Source of the DNA: Mycoplasmoides fastidiosum
GTDB lineage: Bacteria > Bacillota_I > Bacilli_A > Mycoplasmatales > Mycoplasmoidaceae
Length of the DNA: 64,000 nucleotides
Assembly: GCF_024498275.1 (NCBI RefSeq)
Contig: NZ_CP101809.1
Span: forward strand, 62,001 to 126,000
Direction: 5' to 3'
Shown here: positions 1 through 9,865 of the stretch, in pieces
Numbering within the stretch: the first letter of the stretch is position 1
How the letters are laid out: each line of letters opens with the position of its first letter
Made by a program: the position numbers and the translations under genes
Notes under the pieces: model-generated
What the model saw: only the letters and a program-made list of their open reading frames with translations
What the model was told of the DNA's origin: nothing
Databases searched by the model: none

Positions 1-1969
1 TAGAAATACCTTGATCAATATGAGTTTGAATTTCAGAAATTAAATCAATGATTTTGAATTGGTTAATGTTGTAAGCAGATTTATAGAATAAAGCATTATC
101 TTTACTTAAAAACGGCATTGGATAATAGGTTAATGAATCACCATACATTCGGGTTTCAATTGTGTCAATGATTGGTTGAATTGATGCAGTAGATGATTGA
201 ATATAACTAATTGATTGAGTTGGTGCAATTGCTAAACGATAAGCGTTGTATAAACCATATTTAACCACCTCTGTTTTTAATTCTTCTCAATCTTTTACAG
301 TAGGTAGTTTAATACCTTCAAACATTTCAATAATTTTTAAACTGCGTGGCAAATAACTGTTATTCAAATAACGATCAAAATATTTACCATTAGCATATTC
401 TGATTTTTCAAAACCTTTAAAGGTTTGTTTACGTTCTTTAGCAATTTTGCAACTGGACTTGATGGAATAAAAATTAATTGCAGCAAATAAAACAGATGAG
501 AATTCAATAGCAATTGGATCTTCGTAAGCAATTTTCTTTTTTGCTAATCAACCAGCTAAATTCATAGCGCCTAAACCCACTGAATGCAATTCACTATTAG
601 CTTTTCTAACACCAGGTGAATTAGAAATATCAGAGATATCAGAAACTCGTGTTAAAGCACGCATTGCAATATCAACAGATTCTTCAATGTTTTTTAATTC
701 CATTAAATTATTAATATTTAATGAACCCAAATTACATGAAACATCATAACCAATTTCATCCTCCATGCCATAGTCGTTGATTTTAGAAGTAGTTTGTATT
801 TGAAAAATTTCAGTACATAAATTACTCATTTTAATCTGGCCTAATTCTTTAAGAGGATTTACTCGATTAGCATTATCTTTATACATAATATATGGATAAC
901 CAGATTCAAATTGGGTTTTAGAAATTTGAACCAAAATATTACGAGGATCTTCTTTTGATTTAATAATATCGTCATCAGCAACTAGTTTATCGTATCAAAG
1001 ATCCATATCCAAATCATCAAGATGTTTGTGGTATTTTTTGTAAATTGTGTATGGTTCAAAAATATAAAAGGGTTGATTTTTTTCAGCAAGTTCAAAAAAT
1101 TTATTTGGAATAATTAATCCAATTGATAAAGTTTGAATCCGAGATTTTTCATCGGCATTAATTTTTTTACAATCTAAAAATTCTTTTAAGTCATAGTGAA
1201 AAATATTTAAATAAGCAGCACCAGCACCAGGACGTTGTCCTAATTGATTTGCATATGAAAAAACATTTTCTAAAATTTTTAAAACTGGCATTACTCCCGA
1301 AGCAGAATTTTTAATTTTTAAGATTTCAGCCCCTCGTGCTCTTAATTTAGACAAATTAATTGCCACACCACCACCAATTTTAGAAAGTTGCATCGCATTT
1401 GAAATAATAAAATTAATAGAATTTAGCGAGTCATCAACCTCTAGTAAAAAACAAGAAACTAATCCACCCTTGCGTTTTTTTCCGGCATTTAAAAAAGTAG
1501 GGGTAGCAGGTTGGTATCTTTGTTCAATCATTGAAACTGCTAAATCTCAAGCAAATTGAAAATCTCCACCAGCTAAATCTAAAGCAACTGCAATAATACG
1601 ATCTTCGTAATTTTCTAAAAAGTATTTACGATCATCAGTTTTTAAAGCATAACTTTCATAGAATTTGCTAATCGCCATGTAAGAAGTAAAAGAAAAGTTG
1701 TAAGATCTAATTTTCTCCACTAATCTTTTCACATCATCATGATTGTAGTCGCGTAAAAAATCAGAATAATAATTATGTTCAATTAATCATTGAATATTTT
1801 CAATTGGTCCGCCATGATTGATGCTTAAATCCTGAATGGATTTTTGATATTCTTTAATGGCTAATTGATCTTTTTCAAGATCAAAAAAACCATCTTCTTT
1901 TCGGCGATTTAATAAATTGTTATATTCAATGTATTTACTACTTTGTTTATTCGCACTGCTTTTTTCCAT
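1..1969 (-). CDS. nrdE: Ribonucleoside-diphosphate reductase alpha subunit (class Ib), 3' end outside window
   Basis: Large catalytic subunit that reduces NDPs to dNDPs with NrdF as radical donor. Visible are the N-terminal NAGKKRKGGLVSCF segment with the first redox cysteine, the N-L-C-T-E active-site core (SNLCTEIFQ) and, near the C-terminus, RLAIAPTQSISYIQ. About 656 residues are present; the last 60 or so, with the C-terminal cysteine pair, lie beyond the left edge. In-frame TGA codons stand at Trp positions. I chose the ATG at 1969 because AGGAGGT (1977-1983) lies 8 nt upstream; an ATG two codons earlier is almost on top of that site. It is 40 nt downstream of nrdI and co-transcribed with it. 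Confidence 0.97.
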
Positions 1970-2009
1970 AATCATTACCTCCTAATTTGTTTTTCATTAA
2001 TTGACATTT

Positions 2010-2375
2010 TTATAAATTTAAAAATTTATTTTGAAACTCATCAACATCTTCTTGAGTTCCTGAAAGTTCAAACTTTAATAAAATGGGTACGTTATATTTC
2101 TCAGATATTACATTTGCAGCATTCGCAAAATTATTCCCAAAATTTCGGTTACCACTAGCAGCAACTGCTTTCAAAAAATGATAATTTTTTTCTAAAAATT
2201 TTTCAACTGTTTCAGGCACCATTCCGAGTTTATCGGTGTAAGTAATTAAAGCGAAAGGTTCATTAATTTCGATTGTGTAATTTTGATGATTCAATTCAAT
2301 AATTCGATTAATGTGTTGTAATTTTTGAATAAAACGTTTAATATTGTTGGTTCGACTTATAAAAACTAAAATCAT
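2010..2375 (-). CDS. nrdI: NrdI flavodoxin-like ribonucleotide reductase activator
   Basis: 121 residues, the usual NrdI length. The protein opens with the flavodoxin-like MILVFISRTNN and carries VAASGNRNFGNNFA, typical of the FMN-binding loops. NrdI supplies the oxidant that activates the dimanganese-tyrosyl cofactor of class Ib NrdF. First gene of a leftward nrdI-nrdE unit; nrdF diverges from it across a 467-bp spacer. Its start is the only early ATG in frame, and no strong ribosome binding site is seen (upstream is AT-rich). A transcript from the promoter at 2558-2586 would have a leader of about 175 nt including a T18 run. Confidence 0.95.
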   Translation of the reverse strand: MILVFISRTNNIKRFIQKLQHINRIIELNHQNYTIEINEPFALITYTDKLGMVPETVEKFLEKNYHFLKAVAASGNRNFGNNFANAANVISEKYNVPILLKFELSGTQEDVDEFQNKFLNL

Positions 2376-2427
2376 AAAAATTATTAAAGTATTTGTATAT
2401 CAGAATAAAAAAAACGTAATCTTTATT

Positions 2428-2445
2428 AAAAAAAAAAAAAAAAAA
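2428..2445. repeat. Homopolymer of 18 A (T18 in the nrdI leader)
   Basis: Uninterrupted A18 on the + strand, lying within the 5' leader of nrdI. Tracts this long are prone to slippage, so length may vary between cells or assemblies. Confidence 0.9.
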
Positions 2446-2517
2446 CAGACACCTTGTTAAACAAAAAAAATTTATGCAAAAACTTATTTTTTACATAAAA
2501 TTGCGTTTTAATTACGG

Positions 2518-2542
2518 AAAAAACCTGTTTTCAAGGTTTTTT
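2518..2542 (-). terminator. Terminator-like hairpin just downstream of the nrdIE start site
   Basis: AAAAAACCT pairs with AGGTTTTTT around a 7-nt loop. In the nrdI direction it is followed only by the six Ts of its own stem, and it begins within about 10-15 nt of the predicted start of transcription. It could pause or terminate nrdIE transcription, or stabilise the 5' end. Function is inferred. Confidence 0.45.
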
Positions 2543-2557
2543 GTCGCCTGTAGGGTA

Positions 2558-2586
2558 ATTATATTTCAAATATGAGCTAAATCCAA
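2558..2586 (-). promoter_or_regulatory. Promoter of nrdI-nrdE
   Basis: On the minus strand TTGGAT (2581-2586), a 17-nt spacer, then a perfect TATAAT (2558-2563). This is the best sigma-A type promoter in the spacer and points at nrdI. Confidence 0.75.
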
Positions 2587-2619
2587 GCCAATATTAAAAA
2601 ATAAAATGTTTAATTTTTC

Positions 2620-2647
2620 ACGCAAAATCGATATTTTGACGCAAAAT
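2620..2647. promoter_or_regulatory. Candidate operator: repeated ACGCAAAAT between the nrd promoters
   Basis: ACGCAAAAT occurs at 2620-2628 and 2639-2647 (19 nt apart, nearly two helical turns). Between them is the palindrome CAAAAT-CGAT-ATTTTG (2623-2638). The block sits midway between the two divergent nrd promoters, as expected for a shared regulator. It does not resemble the usual NrdR box. Inference from arrangement only. Confidence 0.4.
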
Positions 2648-2669
2648 GGGGGAAAAATCACCGAAACTT

Positions 2670-2700
2670 TTGTCAAGCTTTAGGGTTTTAGTTGTAAAAT
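2670..2700 (+). promoter_or_regulatory. Probable promoter of nrdF
   Basis: TTGTCA (2670-2675) and TAAAAT (2695-2700), spacing 19 nt, slightly long. It precedes the structured leader of nrdF. Confidence 0.45.
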
Positions 2701-2709
2701 TAGAGCGAA

Positions 2710-2803
2710 TCAAGCAATTAAAATGTGTGAAGACTTTAAGTTCAAAAGACTTTAATTGTTTGAATTGAATCCAATTCCAAAAACACCATCATGGTGTTTT
2801 TTT
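2710..2803 (+). terminator. nrdF leader with a long stem and an intrinsic terminator (possible attenuator)
   Basis: A 13-bp stem (2710-2722 with 2751-2763, one G-U pair) encloses two copies of AAGACTTTAA. It is followed by a small GAATTG/CAATTC hairpin and then AAAAACACCA-TCA-TGGTGTTTTT (2779-2803), a classic intrinsic terminator. It lies 40 nt before the nrdF start codon and after the nrdF promoter, so it should end most transcripts unless antiterminated. A separate roughly 95-nt small RNA is an alternative reading. Confidence 0.5.
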
Positions 2804-2842
2804 AATCTATTTTTATTTAAATTTGATATTTCGTTTTACACT

Positions 2843-3814
2843 ATGAAGAATAAATTAAAAGCAGTTAACTGAAACCAAATGGAGGACGAGTACTCCAAAA
2901 TTTTTTGAGATCAGAATGTTCGGCAATTTTGAGTTGACGAAGAAATCCCTTTATCTTCAGATAAGTTGCAATGAGAAACCAAATTAAATAAAGATGAACA
3001 AGATCTTTATGAAAAGGTTTTGTCGGGTTTAACACTTTTAGATACTTATCAAGGTGCGGTTGGGATGACAAATCTTTCATTAAATTTAACCAACCTGCAC
3101 TCTAAAGCAACGGTTCAATTCATGGGAATGATGGAACAAATGCATGCAAAAAGCTATTCTTCTATTTTTTCTACTTTATCATCTTCTGAAAGAATTGATC
3201 AATTATTCAAGTGAGTAGAAAATGAACCGGCCTTACAAAAGAAATTGGGAATTGTTTTAAGTTATTATGAAAATATTCATAATGATGAGGATTTGTATAT
3301 GGCAATGGTTGCCTCAGTTTTCCTAGAATCATTTTTATTTTATTCTGGATTTTTTTATCCTCTTTATTTAGCTGGTAGTGGATTGATGATGAGTAGTGCA
3401 GAAATTATTAATTTAATTGTGCGCGATGAGGCTATTCATGGTCTTTATATTGGTTTGCTAGCTAGTAAAAAATTCAAAGAATTTGATGAAAAAACACAAG
3501 GAGAATTACAATTCCGCGTTATTCATCTATTAGAAGAATTAATGGAAGTAGAACGAGAATATACTAAAAATCTTTATGACAAAGTGGGATTAACCGAACA
3601 AGTTTTAACATATGTAGAATACAATGCTAATAAAGCGATGCAAAACTTAGGTTTTGATTCACAATATACAACTGTTCAAGAAGATGTGAATCCAATTGTA
3701 TTAAACGGAATTAATACCGGAACCAAGAACCACGATTTCTTTTCCACTAAAGGAAATGGATATATTAAATCCACTAAAATTGAAGAAATTCGTGATGAAG
3801 ATTTTGAATTTTAA
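2843..3814 (+). CDS. nrdF: Ribonucleoside-diphosphate reductase beta subunit (class Ib)
   Basis: 323 residues, normal for NrdF. It houses the radical cofactor used by NrdE. All six metal ligands of the ferritin-like fold are visible: Asp in LLDTYQG, Glu and His in MMEQMHAKSYS, Glu in FLESFLFYSG, Glu and His in RDEAIHG. The radical Tyr follows in HAKSYSS. The protein is therefore a conventional metal-dependent class Ib subunit, not the metal-free DOPA class Ie type known from some mycoplasmas, and this agrees with the presence of nrdI. TGA codons encode Trp at residues 10, 22 and 29. Start MKNKLKAVNW; the RBS is weak. Confidence 0.96.
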
Positions 3815-3850
3815 AAAAATTCATTTTAAAACCAAGTATTAAAAATAAAA

Positions 3851-3879
3851 AAAGAGTTATTAAAAATAACTCTTTTTTT
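3851..3879. terminator. Bidirectional terminator between nrdF and the leftward gene
   Basis: AAAGAGTTATT pairs with AATAACTCTTT, flanked by A-rich and T7 tracts on opposite sides. It serves nrdF and the convergent gene ending at 3878. Confidence 0.85.
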
Positions 3880-4777
3880 ATTGATTTTTTTGTTTGTTTT
3901 GGTAATAAGCTAAAAGTTTTTCTAACTCGTCTTTTTTACGAATCATCTTCGTTTTGGAAGATAAATCAATTTCACTAATTAACGAATCAACATCTTTTTC
4001 AAAATCAATGATAATTGTAGACTGTTCTAAAATTTCGGTTTTAATTTTTTCTAAAGCAGCAGTTCTTTGCAATTCTAATTCGGCATCAAAAGTAGAATTA
4101 ACTTGACTTTGTAAACTTGCTAACTGTGATTCTAGTTCTTCTTTTTTCAACAGCATTTCCTGATATTGTTTTAATTTGTCCTGTAATTCTTCTTGTTTTT
4201 GGCTAATATTGTCTGAACGCAATGCAATTTCATCTTTAAAATTACCAGTTAAAACAGGTGATTGCTCTTTAGCATCAATAATTGTGGTAGCAATCATTTC
4301 TGTACCATGATTTTCTTCACCAATTAATAATTCAGTGGTGTTTTTGGTTGGCACAGCTTTTTTGGTTTTTGTTGGAACGATTATTTGACTATTTTCTTTA
4401 CTAAAATCATAGTTATGAGTTAATTCGTATTCGGTTAATTTATCAGAAAAGCTAAAACCCAATCAAAAAGCAAAAAATAAATAATTAAATTTTGAACCAA
4501 TAAGACGTTTCACAAAAAAAGCGTTTTGATTTAATAGAAAAATTAATGATCAAGAACAACATAGTAAAACAAAAAAGACAACTAGAAAAAATAGACCAAA
4601 CCCCTCATATAGACTGGAATCTTTAACAGAACCAATAATTAATAAGGTAATGGCACAAAGAAGTGAAAATAAAGAGATTAAATGAAATAATGAAGCATTT
4701 AAAATCTGCTTTTTAATAAATGTTGAATTTGTTTTTGTTTTGAAATTATCAGAGAAATTTTTTAGATGATTTTTCAT
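3878..4777 (-). CDS. Membrane protein with a C-terminal coiled coil (unknown)
   Basis: 299 residues, read through two TGA (Trp) codons that otherwise split it. Basic N-terminus MKNHLKNFSDNFKTKTN, then two hydrophobic segments (about residues 27-50 and 57-84) and a third around 100-112. From about residue 175 to the end lies a long Glu/Lys/Gln-rich stretch with heptad-like spacing (KQEELQDKLKQYQEMLLKKE), predicted coiled coil. I do not recognise a family. It follows the 4785-5570 membrane gene by 7 nt, so the two are probably co-transcribed and may act together at the membrane or cytoskeleton; the latter is only inferred. Confidence 0.8.
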
Positions 4778-4784
4778 AGATTCT

Positions 4785-5570
4785 TTATTTTAAATCAATA
4801 TTCTTTAATAATTTTTTTGATGTATCTGAATTCAACTGGATTGAAATCCGTCAATTTAGATAAACAATTATTAAACCAATAAGATAAATTCCAATAATCG
4901 ATACCGATAACACCCGACCATTAAACAATTTATGGCCATTATAAGTCTCATAAATTGTATTTGGATTAAAATTGCTAAAAATTCCGTAAACTGGAAAAAT
5001 TTTTGTTGTTAAACTGAGAGCGATGCCAAAAATAACAATATAGTAGGTACTTCAAATTAAGATTGATGCAAAAAGATTACGAATTTTTGCGGGATACATG
5101 AAATTTTTGTCACCAGAGCGAAAAACACTAATTGTGAATAAAAAATAACAAATTTGGGTTATGCAATGATTTCAAAAATAAGAAAAAAAATCATGATGTA
5201 AATTGTTCAATGTTTCATCAATATTATTTATTGGAACAACATATTCAGGCAAGCCAACAAATACAGCTGGAAAAAGAATTATTCAAAAACCAATGCCAGC
5301 AACATATAAATTATTACCAGCAAATAATACTAAAAAATTTGTTTTAAACAAAGGGCTTTTAGAAAAAAATAAATAAAAAAGAACAACAGCAAAAGCAATA
5401 AAATTACTTTGAGTTGTTCATTGGATTATGCTATTAATTCAACGATCGCTAATGATGTTGGAAATTAAAAAATTAAGTAAAAAAATTAAACCAGCAAAAA
5501 AACTAAGAAAAATATAGCGTTTTTCTAAAAAAATAGGCCAGTAAATTTTAAATTTGTTTCTGGATAACAT
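4785..5570 (-). CDS. Polytopic membrane protein (FAR-17a/AIG1-like or DUF1600-like)
   Basis: 261 residues with about six hydrophobic segments, read through five or more TGA codons, so it is invisible to standard-code ORF finding. The motif TTQSNFIAFAVVLFYLF after the first two helices resembles the (F/Y)TxxSN signature of the FAR-17a/AIG1 and Pr6Pr-like six-helix proteins, and of the mycoplasma DUF1600 group. That assignment is from memory of the motif and is tentative. The ATG overlaps the end of the thioredoxin-like gene by 23 nt, indicating translational coupling. The C-terminus is short, basic and cytoplasmic. Confidence 0.75.
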
Positions 5571-5907
5571 CTTTTAAAATTTCGAGTGATAAAAAAGCTC
5601 TGTGTTCAAAGACAAGTTTACGATTTTTATCATAAACGTGATATGTTGGGGCAACAGTAATTTGTCAACGGGGATTATTTTGGTCTTCTTCTCAAATATC
5701 TTCTTTATCAACATCAATTCAGTAATTATAAGTTGTTCCAATAACTTCTGGAGATGACAATAATTTTTCAATGATTGGTACATTTACAGTACATACGCCA
5801 CATTTTTCCCATTTAAATAAAACAACTAGGGGTTTATCTAGAGGTTGAGAAGTATCATCCAAAATTTTTTCTAATTCAGATAATTTGATTAATTTGAATC
5901 CTGACAT
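5548..5907 (-). CDS. Thioredoxin-like protein with CGVC motif
   Basis: 119 residues of thioredoxin fold: strand PLVVLFKWEKCGVC with a CxxC pair (Cys-Gly-Val-Cys in place of CGPC), then a helix, and the cis-Pro segment VAPTYHVYDKNRKLV. Start MSGFKLIK has AAGGA 8 nt upstream; longer in-frame extensions have no RBS. No signal peptide, so it is cytoplasmic. The missing Pro in the active site and Trp at other places make it a non-canonical thioredoxin, closer to general thioredoxin-family oxidoreductases than to TrxA. Lies in a leftward group with rpmF and two membrane genes. Confidence 0.8.
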
Positions 5908-5956
5908 GAAGAAATTCCTTAATGGTTTTATTATCAAAAAAACGATTACTAAATTT

Positions 5957-6124
5957 TTATAAAAATTTAGCGATAATAATTCCAATAGATACACCAATAA
6001 TAATGATGTTCAAAATTAAAACACTATTGAAAATTGGGAAAAGATCACTTACCTTCATTTTTGAATATTTTTTAATGTTGATCTTTTCTAAACTCTTTAA
6101 TGTTTTTTTAGAATCATTGGACAT
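5957..6124 (-). CDS. Small single-pass membrane protein (55 aa)
   Basis: Too short for most gene callers. Lys-rich N-terminus (MSNDSKKTLKSLEKINIKKY) followed by one hydrophobic helix (about residues 33-53, rich in Ile) ending in KFL. It starts 23 nt after rpmF and sits in the same leftward unit. The topology resembles small tail-anchored translocation subunits such as SecE or SecG, but I see no diagnostic residues for either. Confidence 0.6.
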   Translation of the reverse strand: MSNDSKKTLKSLEKINIKKYSKMKVSDLFPIFNSVLILNIIIIGVSIGIIIAKFL

Positions 6125-6147
6125 ATCTAAATTTAAAATTTTAATTT

Positions 6148-6321
6148 TTATTTATTTAAAACGTTCATATTTTTATAGTAGCCACATTCAACACAAACAC
6201 GGTGTGGTTTAATAATTTTTGAACAATTAGAACAGGCAACTAAAGTAGGATTTTTTAAAGCCATATGACTTCTTCTTTTGTCGCGGCGAGTTTTGCTAAC
6301 TCTTCTTTGTTGTACAGCCAT
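6148..6321 (-). CDS. rpmF: Ribosomal protein bL32
   Basis: 57 residues. MAVQQRRVSKTRRDKRRSHMAL is the usual L32 opening, followed by the zinc ribbon CSNC...CVECGYY with four cysteines (a C+ type L32). GGAGATAAC lies just before the ATG. First gene of the leftward unit running to 3878. Confidence 0.96.
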   Translation of the reverse strand: MAVQQRRVSKTRRDKRRSHMALKNPTLVACSNCSKIIKPHRVCVECGYYKNMNVLNK

Positions 6322-6605
6322 TGTTATCTCCTTTTTTTATTTTTCTTGGGTTTGAAAACTAAATCAAATCCTTTATTTACGGCAAAATATTATTAAGTAT
6401 ATAATTACATCAATAGAGTTTTGATTTAATAGAAATGATAGTTTTTATTGCAGCACTCAATTACACCACAATACTTAACCTTTATTATAAAACATTTTTA
6501 TCTCTTTTAATAAAGGAAATTACTATTTGACCGGTTATTTGAACAATTTTTTGGACTCAAATATTCAATCAAACAGGAGAATAAATTACTAGAAGGAGAG
6601 TCAAA

Positions 6606-9600
6606 ATGAATTTTTCTAATGATGAAAATTTTAGTGATTTTATAACTGATTATGATTTAAAAGATTTAAGAAAAATTAATCTACAAATTTTTTTTAATAG
6701 TGAAGAAATTTTAGATTTTTTAAATGACAAAAAAACTCATCTAACCTTTAATTTAAACCGCAAGTATGAAACTGTTTTTCAAATTTTAGTTGAAGTAAAG
6801 ACGTTTAACGAATTTTTAGATGTAATTAAAGCTAAAGATATTAATTTAAATGAAAGTTTTTTAAAAATAATTAGACAAAAATTTAGCCAATTTAAAAACT
6901 CTAAAAATTTGCAAGATTTTTGAGAAAAGCTTTTTGATTGAAAAAAGATTATAAAAGCGAAAACTTTAAACTTATTAGAAAAGCAAATCAGTAATTATCA
7001 AAATTTCAATTTATGAGGTAAAAATAATTTATTTCTTACTGCTAATACTTTGGAAGTTTTTGATGAAGAAAAAAAGGTAGTTCTAACTATTCCTTTTATC
7101 TTGTGTCCAGTACAGTTAGTTGTAGACAAAGATAAAAAAATTAACATAATTAAAATCAACCCTCAAAAAGTTTTTTATAATTCTCAATTATTCGATGACG
7201 AACTACAAATTTTTAAACGTTATAGCAATCAAGATTTCAATTTAGAAAATGGTTATGAAGATTTATTGTCTAAATTTATTTTTAAAAATTCTTTAAAAGA
7301 AAAAGATGGTGAATATAAAAATAAATGATTAAATCTAAAACCTAATTTTTATTTGGAAAATATTACTTTTAGTGATATTAAAATTGAATTAAAAAACCTA
7401 TTTAATTTTAGATGAATGAAAAATTTTGATACAGGTTGTAATTATGATAATGTTATCCAACAACAAAGATTTCAATTTGAAAAATTTTTTTTAAAACATC
7501 AAAATCAACAAGTTTTACATTATGGTGCAGCAAACATTATTAATGAAGAATTTATTCTTAAACTTGTTTTTGCAAATGTTGCTCAAAATAAAAATGCAAT
7601 TATCTTTAATGATCAATATCGTTTAATTTCTCATTTTTATCCAATTCACATTCACCTTTAAAGAATTTAATTTTCTTTAATTTTCATGACTTGGATTATG
7701 GATTATTTTACGATCAAATCTTGAATTTAAAAAATAAATTAGAAGAATTTTCAGTCGATGATACAAAGCATTTTGTTGGAAGTTTTTTGGAATACGATAA
7801 AGATGAAAATAATTTTTTGGAAATTTTCCAAAAAATTTATTTAATGAATTCCATTCAAGAACAAAATTTGGATTTTTCATTATGATTAATAAATGAAAAA
7901 ACTAAAAACAAAAATTGATCTGAATGAGCTATGATTGCTTTTAATTATTGTCAAGCACAAAATATTAAACTAAATTCTCTAATTAAGAAATTGAAAGTTA
8001 TTTACAATTTATCAATTGATCACAATAAGTTTTTGGCTTCTTATGGTTACGATGATTTTTGAAAAAATTTAAAACAGCATGAAAAATTTTTAGTTGACTA
8101 TGATGAAAGCGTCATGGAAAAAGGGTTGTTTTACTTAAAAAAATATATTGAACTAAAAAAACTTCCCGATAAAGTTCGTTTTTATACTTTATCTGAAGAC
8201 GACAGAATTAATTACACTACACTTTATAAATTTTTTTATAATGCTGCAAATACTAAATTATTTTATGTATCTTGAGCAGATTTAAAAATCTTATTAAATG
8301 CAAAATTGGTTAATCGCGAAGAATTTTTAGCTATTACTAATGAAAATTGAATTCGTAATCAACCAGTTTTTAACACCTTTATTAATTCAGACTTATTTCA
8401 AAAGAGGTTAATTGATAACTTTTCAGATGAAAAATATCAACATAACCTTGATATTTTAGTGCATAACTATTTTTTAAATTTATGAAAGAGAATAACTGAT
8501 TTTTCTCCCAATCAAAAAAATGAATTACAGAAAATGTTTAATTATGCAACCAATAAAAACGGAAAAATTCCACCAAGTTTATTTATTGATAAATTTTGAA
8601 AAATCATTTTAGAATTATTTCCCTTTATTATCTGGGATTTACATAATAATCTTTACTTTAATGAAAAAGTTTTTTATAACAAATTCAATACTGCTTATTG
8701 ATTTATTTCCCACAAAAATGCAAAATTAATTCCTCAAATTTTTTCACACTGAGAAAATACTCATGTATTTTATTATTATGCTGAAGAGAATCTGGGTTAT
8801 AGTTTGAATGCGCAAATTAAAAATTTAAATATTAAAGAATTCAATATTAACTACAACTTAAATACTAATAATTATCGAATTGCTAAAACAATCAATAATC
8901 TTTTCTTAGCTGTAGACAAAAATGATCATAAAATTGATCGTAAAATTAAAACAATTTTGGTAAATGAAAACTATTTCTTTAAAGATATTAATTTATCTTT
9001 ATTCAAAAAATTGATAGATGATTTCAATAATTTATTTCTTGAAAAAAATGATCAAAGTGTTAATGTAATTGTGGTCAAAAATCAATTTCATAAGAATTAT
9101 TTACTCAAAATTTTTCTATCATATCCAACAATCATGACAGCAATTGCCGAAAATAAACTGATTGTTTTAAATTTAGATGAAGAGATTAATTTTCCGGTAG
9201 AAAGAATCTTCTTTGTTTTAAATGATCGAATTAGTTTCACAAAAAATTTGTCACTCAATTCATTTTACAATGATCCAAAAATGCGTACTGATTTAATCAA
9301 ATTTTTATTTTGAGCTAAAAATTCAGTGATTGTTTACGCACCATTCAGCAAAGAACAAATTGATTTAAAAAATAAAAAAAATCAATTACTACTACGTAAT
9401 TTATTCACAGAAAATTTAGAAAAAAAAGAACGATCTCAAGATAATTTAATTTACCAAGTTCATAAAAAAATTAAAGATTGATTATTCAATTTATTAGAAG
9501 ATAAGTATCAAATTCAAATAACTTTTAATGAAGCAACAGGTCAATTTTATACATCTGTTTCTGATCGCAAAAATAGAGCTATTCTATTCATTAAATTAAT

Positions 9601-9766
9601 TCATAATGAATCAATTAGTTTGGATCATAATTTAGAATTATCGTTCTTCATGAAACAAAAAAATTATTCAGTCTATAATTTGTTCATCTATGAATGAATT
9701 TTTAAAGAAGAAATGGTTAAAAAAGAATTGACTACATTCTTGATTAAAGAAAAAATCATTGATTAA
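6606..9766 (+). pseudogene. Large frameshifted protein resembling a P-loop-less DUF4011-type SF1 helicase
   Basis: About 1,053 codons. The first part (6606-7661) is in one frame and ends at TAA; the second (open from 7610, needed from about 7658 to 9766) is in the -1 frame with no good start codon. Reading across gives a continuous fold-like order. NNLFLTANTLEV plus TIPFILCPVQL resembles the DUF4011 'LLLYPVEL' region. QVLHYGAANIINEEF, followed by NKNAIIFNDQYRLI, sits where helicases have GPPGTGKS and 'VLFV'. KNLIFFNFHD continues it after the frameshift. Near the end VNVIVVKNQ, LNLDEEINFPVERIFFVL and KNSVIVYAPFSKEQI mimic the SF1 C-terminal core, then YSVYNLFIYEWIF resembles the terminal nuclease-like domain. 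Walker A residues are gone, so ATPase activity is unlikely. Gene start at MNFSNDENF, preceded by AGAAGGAGAG. The family assignment is inferred by eye. Confidence 0.6.
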
Positions 9767-9797
9767 AAAACCACCGAATAATTCGGTGGTTTTTTTC
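9767..9797 (+). terminator. Intrinsic terminator after the helicase-like gene
   Basis: CCACCGAA-TAA-TTCGGTGG with flanking A and T7 runs, immediately after the TAA at 9764. Confidence 0.9.
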
Positions 9798-9865
9798 TGT
9801 AAAAATTCTCCTTTTTGTCTTTTTTTCATTAATAAATGAACACTAAAGCAGGAAAGGAGTAAAAA

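Noticed and set aside
2843-3814. Class Ie (metal-free) NrdF
   Set aside because: All metal-ligand residues appear to be present.
7645-7662. Programmed -1 frameshift site
   Set aside because: CACCTTTAAAG does not give a standard X-XXY-YYZ slip in the upstream frame; a one-base deletion is simpler.
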